Below are positions 17,379 through 25,969 of a stretch of 64,000 nucleotides of DNA, piece after piece. Source of the DNA: CBDBBY01 sp965205055 (GTDB taxonomy: Bacteria > Pseudomonadota > Alphaproteobacteria > Rhodobacterales > Rhodobacteraceae); contig OZ242030.1 of the NCBI GenBank assembly GCA_965205055.1, positions 4,030,001 to 4,094,000 of the forward strand. Direction: 5' to 3'. Positions within the stretch are counted from its first letter, which is position 1. Each line of letters opens with the position of its first letter. Under the pieces are notes generated by a model that was given only the letters and a program-made list of their open reading frames with translations, searched no databases and was not told the origin of the DNA. The translations under genes and the position numbers were made by a program.

Positions 17379-18518
17379 ATGCCTGATTTCTGCGAACATG
17401 CCGCGAAACCGCTGCTTCTGCGCGCGGGACTCAGGATTCCGGCGGGCGAAGTCGCAGCTTCGGCGGACGAAGCAGCCGCCCTCGCGGAAAGAATCGGGCC
17501 GTGCATGGTGAAGGCGCAGATTCCGGCCGGGGGCCGCGGCAAGGCGGGCGGCATCAAGCTTGCTCGAACGTCCGCGGAAGCCCGCGAAGCGGCGCGGTCC
17601 TTGCTGGACATGGATTTTTCAGGACGCGCGGCGAAATGCGTCCTGGTCGAGGAACTCATCGAAATCGAAAAGGAATATTACGCGGCGGTAACGGTCGATC
17701 CGGTTCTGCGCTGTCCCGTCGTCCTTTTCTCCGCATCGGGCGGCGTCGATATCGAAAGCGCCGCCGATGCTGATCCGCGTGCGCTGCTGAGCATTCCGGT
17801 CGATATAGCCGACGGATTGGATGAGTTTGAGGCGGCACGGCTTTTAGGGCGCATCCTCCCCGCAGCCGAAGCCGAAATCGTCGCCGAAGCCCTTGCCAAG
17901 CTCTATCGGTGCTACCGGCGGCACGACGCCGAATTGCTCGAGGTCAATCCGCTCGCTGTCCGGCCGGACGGCAATCTGATTGCGCTGGATTGCAAATTCA
18001 CCATGGACGACGCGGCGGTCGGACGCCAATCCGAATTGGCCGCAGCCGCCGAAGAAGAGAGCCTGACCAAGCTTGAGGCCGAGGCTGCGGCGGCCGGACT
18101 CAAGTTCATCGAGCTTGACGGAAATGTCGGAATACTTGCAAACGGCGCCGGGCTGACGATGGCGACAATGGATGTGGTCAAGCGGCTGGGCGGCTCGCCT
18201 GCGAACTTCCTGGAAATCGGCGGCGATGCGTATTCGAAAGCCGAAACGGCGTGGAACCTGCTGCTCGGGCAAAAACGGATCGCGTCCGCGGTCGTGAACT
18301 TTTGCGGAGCTTTCGCGCGGACCGATGTGATGGCCCAAGGCGTGGCGACCGCGTGGAAATCTCGCCCGCCTTGGTTTCCGGTGCATTTCTGCATTCACGG
18401 AACCGGTGAGCGGGAAGCGATCTCGCTGGTTCGCCGCGAACTGGGGATCGAACCTTTCGAGCGCATGGAGGACGCGGTCGAGGCGGCGGTCGACGACGCT
18501 GAGAAAGCGCGAAAATGA
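17379..18518 (+). CDS. CoA ligase beta subunit (SucC-like, ATP-grasp)
   Basis: 379 residues. It has the ATP-grasp layout of succinyl-CoA synthetase beta subunits: MVKAQIPAGGRGKAGGIKLA for nucleotide binding, LVEELIEIEKEYYAAVTVD, and ELLEVNPLAVRPDGNLIALDCKFTMDD with metal ligands. The C-terminal flavodoxin-like domain contains GNVGILANGAGLTMATMDVV and GGSPANFLEIGG. With the next gene it would form an ADP-forming acyl-CoA ligase. Given its neighbour, sulfoacetate is the likeliest substrate (SauC-like); malate or another dicarboxylate cannot be excluded. Confidence 0.8.
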   Translation: MPDFCEHAAKPLLLRAGLRIPAGEVAASADEAAALAERIGPCMVKAQIPAGGRGKAGGIKLARTSAEAREAARSLLDMDFSGRAAKCVLVEELIEIEKEYYAAVTVDPVLRCPVVLFSASGGVDIESAADADPRALLSIPVDIADGLDEFEAARLLGRILPAAEAEIVAEALAKLYRCYRRHDAELLEVNPLAVRPDGNLIALDCKFTMDDAAVGRQSELAAAAEEESLTKLEAEAAAAGLKFIELDGNVGILANGAGLTMATMDVVKRLGGSPANFLEIGGDAYSKAETAWNLLLGQKRIASAVVNFCGAFARTDVMAQGVATAWKSRPPWFPVHFCIHGTGEREAISLVRRELGIEPFERMEDAVEAAVDDAEKARK

Positions 18519-19390
18519 TATTGCGCAAAGATCACCGCATGCTGGTCTACGGCATGACTGGCCGGCAAGGGACCTTCTGGACGAAGGCCATGATCGACTA
18601 CGGCGCGTCTGTCGCAGGCGGTGTCAATCCGAGGCGTCCCGGGCAAATGCATCTTGGACTTCCGGTATTCGAAAGCGCGCGGAGCGCAAGGAAAGAGATC
18701 GAGTTCGACGCGGCGCTGCTGTTCGTCCCTCCGCTCGCGGCAAAGAGTGCCGCAATCGACGCTTTCGAGTCGGGAGCGCGGGCGGCGGTCATCCTGACCG
18801 AGCACGTTCCTGTCCAAGATACGATGGAGATCCTTGCTGCGGCGCGAGCCTGCGGTGCGCGGGTGGTCGGCCCCAACACTGCCGGGCTTGTAACGCCGAG
18901 AGAGTCGTTCGCGGGCATCATGCCTGCGTTCAACCCGTCCATATTCAAACAGGGAACGATAGGCGTCGTGTCCAGATCGGGAAGCTTGGGCACGCTGGCA
19001 TGCCTCTCGATCGTCCGATCGGGCTTCGGGCAATCGGCATTCATCGGAGTCGGGGGCGATCCGGTCATTGGAACGACGATTCGCGAAGCGCTTGAACTCT
19101 TCGAAAGCGACAAGCGAACCGAGGCCGTCGCGATTTGCGGCGAAATCGGAGGCGGCGGAGAAGAGGAGGCTGCCGAGTTCGCGTCCTCCATGACGAAGCC
19201 GGTCGCGGCGTTCGTCGCCGGAATGAGTTCGCCGCAAGGCAAGAAGATGGGCCACGCCGGCGCGATTGCTTCCGGGACGGGCGGCGGCTACGAAGCGAAA
19301 CGTTGCGCCTTTGAATCAGCGGGCGTTCCCGTCGCGAATCTTCCGCGGGACATTCCCGCCTTGCTTGCAGACCGGCTCGGCGCTTCGTAA
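18515..19390 (+). CDS. CoA ligase alpha subunit (SucD-like)
   Basis: 291 residues. The Rossmann CoA-binding domain has VYGMTGRQGTFWTKAMIDYG. The phospho-histidine is H247 in KKMGHAGAIASG, preceded by VVSRSGSLGT and GVGGDPVIGTT. The ATG overlaps the beta-subunit stop (ATGA). The pair makes a complete ADP-forming ligase next to an acylating aldehyde dehydrogenase, so the three genes could carry an acid to its aldehyde through the CoA thioester, or the reverse with ATP gain. Confidence 0.82.
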   Translation: MILRKDHRMLVYGMTGRQGTFWTKAMIDYGASVAGGVNPRRPGQMHLGLPVFESARSARKEIEFDAALLFVPPLAAKSAAIDAFESGARAAVILTEHVPVQDTMEILAAARACGARVVGPNTAGLVTPRESFAGIMPAFNPSIFKQGTIGVVSRSGSLGTLACLSIVRSGFGQSAFIGVGGDPVIGTTIREALELFESDKRTEAVAICGEIGGGGEEEAAEFASSMTKPVAAFVAGMSSPQGKKMGHAGAIASGTGGGYEAKRCAFESAGVPVANLPRDIPALLADRLGAS

Positions 19391-19732
19391 ATCTATCCGC
19401 GATAGAGATCGGCCCGCCGCGCAATCCGTCGAACAGGAACGAATCATTTGGAAACAAGCAAGGAATGAACGGTCGCGACCGAACCGCCCACCTGTTGACG
19501 ACGGGACCGCTCACCACCTCGGAAGCCGCGAAGCGGGCGATGCTCAGGGACTGGGGCTCGCGCGCCGCCGAATTCAAGGAGATGATGGCAACGGTTCGCC
19601 GAAAACTGCTCGAATTGATCGGCGATACGAAGGAGAGCTCGAGTGCGCTCCACTTCAAGGGAGCGGCACCTTTGCCGTCGAAGCGATGCTGGGAACGCTT
19701 GTCGGTCCCGACGACAATGCGCTGGCATTGGT

Positions 19733-20388
19733 GGGTCCATCGCAACAAAGGTACATGACGCGACATGAGGTCGGTTTCGATCGTTTTCGCGCGCAGTCTG
19801 TTGCCGATCAGTGACAGCGCAGGCGGCTTTCAGTCGGCTTTTGCACTCAGCGGCCCGGCCTGCCGCGCGCCCGATGGAGCCAAGAGAGGCCTCGGTTCGT
19901 TCAACAAAGACATGCGCCGCCGCAGCCTGACCGGGGCGCGTCCCATGTTTCGGGGACAAGGAGGGAGAGGCGCCGCCGGTCGAAAGCGGGGCCGACGCTC
20001 TGATCGCCTTCAAATGCTGAACTGAAAACAACCGTCGGGCCGGCTTCCCCGATTGGAGGCCGCGTCGCGCCGCCGTTTGACCAACAAGATCGGGATGCAC
20101 CCCATGACCGGCATTGGCTTGATGTGTCCGGCTTTTTCGCGCTCGGCAGCCCTCGGGACCGGCGCTGCTTCACGAAGCGACTTCAGCGGGAGGAGTCGAG
20201 GGCATCTCGGAGTCTTTCGTCTGACAAGTCGAACCTGTCGAGCATGTTGATTCGCACGCAGGCCGAGCCGTTGAGTGCAAAAGCCGACGGAAAACCGCCT
20301 GCGCCGTCACCGATCAGCAACAGATTGCGCGCGAAAACGACCGAAGCCGACCTCATGTCGCGCCATGTACCTTTGTTGCGATGGACCC
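19733..20388. mobile_element. 656-bp element with 130-bp terminal inverted repeats
   Basis: Begins GGGTCCATCGC and ends with the complement. The two 130-bp arms (19733-19862, 20259-20388) match with only about a dozen differences. A 6-bp duplication ATTGGT (19727-19732, 20389-20394) flanks it. Removing it restores the phnW reading LALVNGAYG. It encodes no transposase. The centre contains a decayed ISKra4 end. The family is not recognised. Confidence 0.8.
19980..20102 (+). mobile_element. Decayed ISKra4 3' end inside the inverted-repeat element
   Basis: The segment GCGGGGCCGACGC through CCCGATTGGAGG to GGGATGCACC follows the same path as the transposase tail and right terminus at 10820-10925 and 24110-24232, with many changes. 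It is too short and damaged to code. Confidence 0.5.
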
Positions 20389-20879
20389 ATTGGTGAACGG
20401 AGCCTACGGGAAGTGGGCCGTCAAAATTCTCGATAGAATCGGACGGCGAGCCGCCGTGCTCGAGACGCCGGAATCTCTGCCGCCGCGATCGAACGCGATG
20501 CCGAAATATCGCATGTCGCCGCAATTCATTGCGAGACCAGTTCCGGCTTGCTCAATCCGCTGGATGAAATCGCTGCCGCAGTCCGCTAATCCGGCAGGAA
20601 GCTGCTCGTTGACTGCATGAGTTCGTTCGGAGCGCTTCCGCTGAACGCGGCCGAGACTCCGCTCGAATTCGAGACATTGCGCCGCGTTCTGAAAAGCAAG
20701 GGTTTCGTGATATATCCGGGCAAGCTTGCCGAAGCGGATTCGTTCCGCATCGGATGCATTGGCGCGATCGGTGAAAAGGTGATGGAGCAGGCAGTGAACG
20801 CCGTTCAGGAAGCGCTGTTCGAAATGGGCGTGGACGACGCATCGCCCCGGGCATCGGTGCGATAGGCGGGGTCGAAGCG

Positions 20880-22130
20880 TTGCGCGGCTTCAGAGTGAAC
20901 GAACGCGACTACCCTGCGTGCTCGGTGCCGATGGTCGTCGTTTGCCTTGATGGGTGCGAGCCGGAGTATCTCGAGAAGGCTTCGGCCGCAGGCCTTACGC
21001 CTTCGCTGGATTCGATCAGCGCCAAAGGCGTTTCTCGAACGGCTTTGTGCGCCATGCCGTCGTTCACGAATCCGAACAACATGTCGATCGCGACCGGCCG
21101 TCCGCCGTCCGTTCACGGGATTTGCGGAAATTATTTCTACGATCAGGAATCGGGGTGGGAAGTCATGATGGATGACGCCGAATTCCTGCGGGTGCCGACG
21201 ATTTTCCAAGAGGCAAGCTGGGTCGGAGGCCGGGTGGCGGTGATCACTGCCAAGGACAAGTTGCTGGCCCTCCTCGGAAGCAGGCTGAACGTCGGCAACG
21301 AGAGAACGATCCGCTTTTCGGCTGAACGCGCGCGCGCGACGACGCAGGATCTGAACGGGATTGATGCCGTTGATCGATGGCTCGGAATGCCGCAACCCGA
21401 AACCTATTCCGCCGAGCTCTCAGAGTTCGTTCTCGCCGCGGGCGTCAAACTGCTGCGAGAATGGAAGCCGGACGTCATGTATCTCACCACGACGGATTAC
21501 ATTCAGCACAAGTTCGAGCCGGGGCATCCGGTCGCGAACGCATTTTGCGCAATGTGCGACGAGTATATCGGAATGCTTGATTCCAGGGGAGCCGTCGTAG
21601 TCGTGACTGCAGACCACGGGATGAAGCCGAAGCACGGATCTGACGGCGGTCCGTCCGTGGTTTTCGTTCAGGATTTCCTGAACCAATGGACGGGGCATGA
21701 TTCCGCCAGGGTGATCTTGCCGATCACCGATCCTTACATCGCTCACCACGGGTCTCTGGGCTCTTTCGCAACAATCTATCTGGAGCCGGGCGACAATGTC
21801 AGGAAGATCGTTTCAAACTTCAGATCCGTTTCTGGGATCAAGGTTGCGGAAACTAGAAAAGCGGCCGCTGCGAAGTTCGATCTTCCGCCCGACAGAATCG
21901 GCGACATCGTCTTGATTGCAGAAGAGCGCATGACGATCGGGATTTCGGAGAAAAGCCACGATTTGTCGATGCTCGACGCTCCGCTTCGTTCCCACGGCGG
22001 GCTGAGCGAGCAGCAGGTGCCGTTCATTGTGAATCGCGCTGTGGAGATGCCGGAGGAAGGACTCCTCCGGAACTACGATGCATTCCAAATCGCGGCGTCG
22101 GCCGCGAGCAGGGAAGCAACAGATGCCTGA
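20880..22130 (+). CDS. phnA: Phosphonoacetate hydrolase
   Basis: This Zn-dependent alkaline-phosphatase-superfamily enzyme cleaves phosphonoacetate to acetate and phosphate. From the TTG start, the zinc ligands are D24 ([12 protein letters not shown]), D206 and H210 ([10 protein letters not shown]), D245 and H246 (TADHGM) and H372 (RSHGGLSEQ). The nucleophile is T63 in PSFTNPNN. All are present in 416 residues. GTG at 20895 is an alternative start. The phnY start lies inside its last codons. The phnW that should feed this pathway is broken just upstream. Confidence 0.93.
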   Translation: MRGFRVNERDYPACSVPMVVVCLDGCEPEYLEKASAAGLTPSLDSISAKGVSRTALCAMPSFTNPNNMSIATGRPPSVHGICGNYFYDQESGWEVMMDDAEFLRVPTIFQEASWVGGRVAVITAKDKLLALLGSRLNVGNERTIRFSAERARATTQDLNGIDAVDRWLGMPQPETYSAELSEFVLAAGVKLLREWKPDVMYLTTTDYIQHKFEPGHPVANAFCAMCDEYIGMLDSRGAVVVVTADHGMKPKHGSDGGPSVVFVQDFLNQWTGHDSARVILPITDPYIAHHGSLGSFATIYLEPGDNVRKIVSNFRSVSGIKVAETRKAAAAKFDLPPDRIGDIVLIAEERMTIGISEKSHDLSMLDAPLRSHGGLSEQQVPFIVNRAVEMPEEGLLRNYDAFQIAASAASREATDA

Positions 22131-23568
22131 AGATTTCGAGATTTTGCACGAAAAGCTGCGGATAGCTGGCGAGCAAGTGGATGCGGAAAGCAGCATCGAC
22201 GTCGTATATCCGTACGACGGCAAAGCGTTCGCCACGGTTCCTGCGGGCGAGTCCCGGCACGCTCGGAAAGCACTGCAGTTGGCAGCCGATTTCGTCCCGA
22301 AGCTTTCGAGGCATGATCGTCAGAGAATACTGTTCAGGACAGCGGAAATCCTGCATGGCCGCCGGGACGCGCTATCGAACACACTGACCTTGGAACTGGG
22401 CATTTCGAAGAAGGATTCGCTGTACGAGGTCGGACGGGCTTGCGACGTTTTCAATCTGGCGGGCCAGCTTTGCATTCTGGACGACGGTGAAATCTTCTCC
22501 TGCGACATTACGCCCGGCGGCAAATCGCGGAAAATTTTCACGATGCGCGAACCGTTGCGGGCGATTTCGGCGATCACGCCGTTCAACCATCCGCTGAACA
22601 TGGTCGCGCACAAGGTCGCGCCGTCGGTCGCGACCAACAATTGCCTCGTATGCAAGCAGACGGAGCTGACTCCGCTTTCCGCATTGGCTCTGGCCGACAT
22701 ACTTTACGAAGCGGGGCTGCCCCCGGAGATGTTCTCCGTCGTCACAGGTCATCCCGAGGAAATCGGTCCCGAAATGATCGCCAACCCGAATATCGAGCTG
22801 ATCACCTTCACCGGCAGCGTGCCGGTGGGGAAGATGATTGCGGACAGGGTCGGCTACAAGCGGACTGTGCTTGAACTCGGCGGCAACGATCCTTTGATCG
22901 TGTGCAATGATCTCGCCGACGAGGACTTGGCTCTCGCGGCCGCGCTGGCCGTCGCGGGCGGCACTAGGAATTCGGGGCAGAGGTGCACTGCCGTCAAGCG
23001 CATCCTTTGCCAGGAGAAAGTCGCGGACAAGTTCGTTCCGGAGCTGCTCGAGCGCGCGAAGGCGATCGTCGTCGGAGACCCGATGGATCCCGGAACGGAT
23101 CTCGGAACGGTCGTGAGCGAGGATGCGGCGGCGGAATTCGAACGGCGGGTTTGCGCCGCCGCCGAGTCGGGAGCGGACATCCTCTACGATCCCGGCCGCC
23201 GAGGCGCGCAGCTGCCGCCGATCGTGGTCGATCGGGTCGATCCGGAATGCGAGCTCGTCATGCAGGAGACGTTCGGGCCCGTGCTGCCGGTCGTGAGAGT
23301 GCCGGACGACGACGAGGAGGTCGTCAGGATTTCGAATTCAACGCCGTTCGGATTGTCGTCGGGAGTTTGCACCAACGATTTCCGGAGGATGCAAAAGTAC
23401 GTCGCGGGGCTCGAGGTGGGCACGGTCAACATTTGGGAGGTTCCCGGCTTCCGAATCGAAATGTCGCCATTCGGCGGAATCAAGGACAGCGGCCTCGGGT
23501 ACAAGGAGGGCGTCGCCGAGGCGATGAAGAGCTTCACCAACGTCAAGACCTACTCGGTGCCGTGGTAG
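22123..23568 (+). CDS. phnY: Phosphonoacetaldehyde dehydrogenase
   Basis: 481 residues; NAD-dependent oxidation of phosphonoacetaldehyde to phosphonoacetate, the substrate of PhnA. It has [18 protein letters not shown], the NAD-binding [14 protein letters not shown], the general base E251 in VLELGGNDP and the catalytic C288 in [14 protein letters not shown], followed by [10 protein letters not shown]. It is a normal hydrolytic aldehyde dehydrogenase, unlike the acylating enzyme at 15936. ATG 22123 overlaps the phnA end, so expression is coupled. A longer in-frame start exists but lies inside phnA. Confidence 0.9.
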   Translation: MPEDFEILHEKLRIAGEQVDAESSIDVVYPYDGKAFATVPAGESRHARKALQLAADFVPKLSRHDRQRILFRTAEILHGRRDALSNTLTLELGISKKDSLYEVGRACDVFNLAGQLCILDDGEIFSCDITPGGKSRKIFTMREPLRAISAITPFNHPLNMVAHKVAPSVATNNCLVCKQTELTPLSALALADILYEAGLPPEMFSVVTGHPEEIGPEMIANPNIELITFTGSVPVGKMIADRVGYKRTVLELGGNDPLIVCNDLADEDLALAAALAVAGGTRNSGQRCTAVKRILCQEKVADKFVPELLERAKAIVVGDPMDPGTDLGTVVSEDAAAEFERRVCAAAESGADILYDPGRRGAQLPPIVVDRVDPECELVMQETFGPVLPVVRVPDDDEEVVRISNSTPFGLSSGVCTNDFRRMQKYVAGLEVGTVNIWEVPGFRIEMSPFGGIKDSGLGYKEGVAEAMKSFTNVKTYSVPW

Positions 23569-23616
23569 GGCCTTCGCCCGCAAGCTCGTCTTGATCGCCA
23601 ACGCCTTGTGCAAATC

Positions 23617-23799
23617 CCGCCAGCCCCTGGGCGGCGCAAACCCGGACGCCAAGACCAACGAAGGCGATACTCCCACAAGGCAACGGAAGCGGGTCATGCG
23701 GATGCCGGCAAGCTTCCGCTTGATGCCGGAGCGGATCCGAACGCGAGAAACATCGACGGCGATACCCCGCTGCACGGCTTGGCTGCGGATGAGTATTGA
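23617..23799 (+). pseudogene. Ankyrin-repeat gene relic
   Basis: Two ankyrin half-units are readable in two frames: GGANPDAKTNEGDTP, then after a frameshift HKATEAGHADAGKLPLDAGADPNARN and IDGDTPLHGLAADEY with a stop at 23797-23799. It resembles the exported ankyrin protein at 9805-10551 in repeat style, so these genes have been gained or copied and lost. Confidence 0.6.
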
Positions 23800-24067
23800 G
23801 CCGGAAACCCGAAACTCGAATGCAGCGCAAATAAGGATTGTCCACAGGCTTTCCATACTCTCTGCGTCGCCGCGAACGCCAAACAGCCGAACGCCCCGAA
23901 TGACCAAAAAACCGGACGCTGGAAAACAACCCGCTCCCGCCGCGATTCCACCCGAATTTTGACCACCGCGAGATGCAGTTGCTATCGGCACACTACTCCA
24001 ATGCGTCGCCGTTCCGCGTTCGATGGCGGAGCAAGCGCGCCGGATTGAGAACCGAAGCGGGTTCTGC

Positions 24068-24232
24068 CGGGGATCGCCGGGAACCGGTTCAAACAGTCGG
24101 CCCGCTGGTCGAAAGCGGGCGCCACCGCCCTGCTCGCCGCCGGATGCAGCCTCGAAAACATGCGTTGGCCCGACCTCCTCGAATGGAGGGCTTGCCGCGC
24201 CGCCGCCGCATGACCAAAAATGGGATGCATCC
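24068..24232 (+). mobile_element. ISKra4-family 3'-end relic
   Basis: Reads as a transposase tail (SKAGATALLAAG, LENMRWPDLLEWRACRAAAA) followed by CCAAAAATGGGATGCATCC, the right terminus of the family. The left part of the element is missing. The relic ends four bases before the stop of the convergent hydrolase gene. Confidence 0.65.
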
Positions 24233-24235
24233 GCG

Positions 24236-25771
24236 CTAAGGGCTGAAGTTGACGACGCCGGTCGGGGTGATCTTTATGTCCGACAGCGCATGATCGGCAT
24301 ATCGCATGCGATGATCGAGCAGCTTCCGCGTGAGGCGAAGCAGGGTTTTCGAATGCGCAGGATCTTCGGCGATATTCCTCGTCTCGCCTTCGCCGGATTC
24401 CATGTCGAATAGAAGCGGCGGAAGCCCGCCGTTGAAGTGGACCAGCTTGAACCGTCTCTCGCGAATGATCGCGAGGTTCGCCGACCTCAGGCCGACACCT
24501 GTTCCGGTCTGCCATGCGGTCGGAGCGTCCGGTTCGCCGAAATCGAGTTCGGAGTACGCGCCGTCGCGCCATTCCTGCGGGCGCTGCCCTTCCAAAAACG
24601 GCAATAGCGAGGATCCATTCATGCCGGTCGGAGCAGGACGGCCGATCCATTCCAGAATCGTGGGCGCAAGATCTACCGATTCCGTGAATTCGTCGACAGT
24701 CGCTCCATGGGTTTCGGAACGACGCGGATCGCGGACGATCAGCGGCGTATGATACGCCGCATCGAAAAACGTCATTTTGCCCCATTGGTGGAAATCGCCG
24801 AGCATTTCGCCATGGTCGGAAGTCACCACGAGCAGCGTGTCGTCATACTGGCCGGTCTCCTTGAGGAAATCCACGACGCGGCCGACATGCGCGTCGACCT
24901 CGGTCGCCAGCCCGAGATACACGGACCGTAGAACTTGCACGTCGTCTTCGTCTTCGTTGTTCAACCTTTCGCATCCATCCACGAATTCATTGATTGCATC
25001 GCGTTTCAAATCCGCCGCGATGAACGGATGCAGGGCGGCTTGGAGTTCGGCGGATCGCATGCGGACCGGCGGCGGAATGTCCTCGGGGCGGTACATGGAA
25101 TTGTAAGGAACTGGCGCGACCAGCGGAGGATGCGGCCGAATGTAAGTCAGATGCGCGAACCAGCTCTCTTCAGTGCGAACGCTTATTTCCTTCAGGAATT
25201 CATCCGTCAGGAACGCGGTATCGCTGTCGTTCGCTCCGTAAAACGCCGGATCGTTCGGCGTGGGTTTTCGCTCGCCGGGAGAAACCGGGACATAGAACTG
25301 CGAGTATTCGGGGAGGTTGTAGCCGCGCTGCTTCAGATGGGCTCGCCAAGGGTAGCTCGCTTCAAGCGTCATTTCGATCTTTTCGCAGAAGCCCGGCATT
25401 GGTCTCTCGAATGTCTTCAAGGCAGGGTCGGCGGGATGCATGCCTCGGGGATCCGCGCTCGTGTCGCTGTATCCGAACAGCATCGGCTCGTATCCCGCCT
25501 TTCGAACCTCCGTAGCCAGATTCAAGAGGTCGGAACGGAGGGGCGTGCCGTTCCGGACGGAGCGATGGTTCATCGCGTAGAGGCCGGTCAACATGCTCGC
25601 CCGGGACGGTCCGCAAGGATTTGTCACGGAGTAGTGCCGGTTGAAAGTGACCGCGTCGGATTTGAGATCGTTCAGGCGCGGAAGATCGACGCATTCCGAC
25701 AGCGCTCCGTGCAGACAATCGGCCCGCAGCTGGTCGATCACGACAAAAAGAACGTTTTTTCCGTTACGCAT
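24236..25771 (-). CDS. Phosphonate monoester hydrolase-like sulfatase
   Basis: 511 residues of the alkaline-phosphatase superfamily. The formylglycine motif C53-G-P-S-R lies in NPCGPSRASMLTGLYAMNHRSVRNGTPL, closest to phosphonate monoester hydrolases (PMH) rather than to arylsulfatases. Other metal/active-site parts are LFVVIDQLRADC, HLTYIRPHPPLVAP and TSDHGEMLGDFHQWGK. PMHs cleave phosphonate monoesters and, promiscuously, phosphate diesters and sulfate esters. I chose the ATG at 25771 because GGGAGAG lies 7 bases upstream. A sulfatase-maturing (FGE) enzyme is needed and is not in the window. Confidence 0.8.
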   Translation of the reverse strand: MRNGKNVLFVVIDQLRADCLHGALSECVDLPRLNDLKSDAVTFNRHYSVTNPCGPSRASMLTGLYAMNHRSVRNGTPLRSDLLNLATEVRKAGYEPMLFGYSDTSADPRGMHPADPALKTFERPMPGFCEKIEMTLEASYPWRAHLKQRGYNLPEYSQFYVPVSPGERKPTPNDPAFYGANDSDTAFLTDEFLKEISVRTEESWFAHLTYIRPHPPLVAPVPYNSMYRPEDIPPPVRMRSAELQAALHPFIAADLKRDAINEFVDGCERLNNEDEDDVQVLRSVYLGLATEVDAHVGRVVDFLKETGQYDDTLLVVTSDHGEMLGDFHQWGKMTFFDAAYHTPLIVRDPRRSETHGATVDEFTESVDLAPTILEWIGRPAPTGMNGSSLLPFLEGQRPQEWRDGAYSELDFGEPDAPTAWQTGTGVGLRSANLAIIRERRFKLVHFNGGLPPLLFDMESGEGETRNIAEDPAHSKTLLRLTRKLLDHRMRYADHALSDIKITPTGVVNFSP

Positions 25772-25969
25772 GACCGGCTCTCCCGGATTTGTTTCAGCTT
25801 GCCACTCGATTGAATACGGAATTTGCAAGCGGCGCGGAAGCCGCCGACCAAGCAGGGCGACTTCTTGCCGAAAGTTGTCAACTTTTTTGCATTGTGTCGA
25901 TGTGCTTTTCTCGCAAGGTCATATGCGCGAATGAGCGGAGTCGGTGCTCCGGGAGGATTGTCGGGAGCC

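Larger units (their letters stand above)
19465..20865 (+). pseudogene. phnW: 2-aminoethylphosphonate:pyruvate aminotransferase, destroyed
   Basis: Recognisable pieces in order: RTAHLLTTGPLTTSEAAKRAML (from ATG 19465); a frameshift near 19640; LQGSGTFAVEAMLGTLV...ALALV; the 656-bp inserted element; [26 protein letters not shown]; a frameshift near 20480; [24 protein letters not shown] ended by TAA at about 20588; then LLVDCMSSFGALPLNAAE. Finally it jumps to ETLRRVLKSKGFVIYPGKL...DSFRIGCIG, losing the Lys-PLP region. The enzyme would make phosphonoacetaldehyde from aminoethylphosphonate. With two frameshifts, a stop, an insertion and a large deletion it cannot work. Confidence 0.88.
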
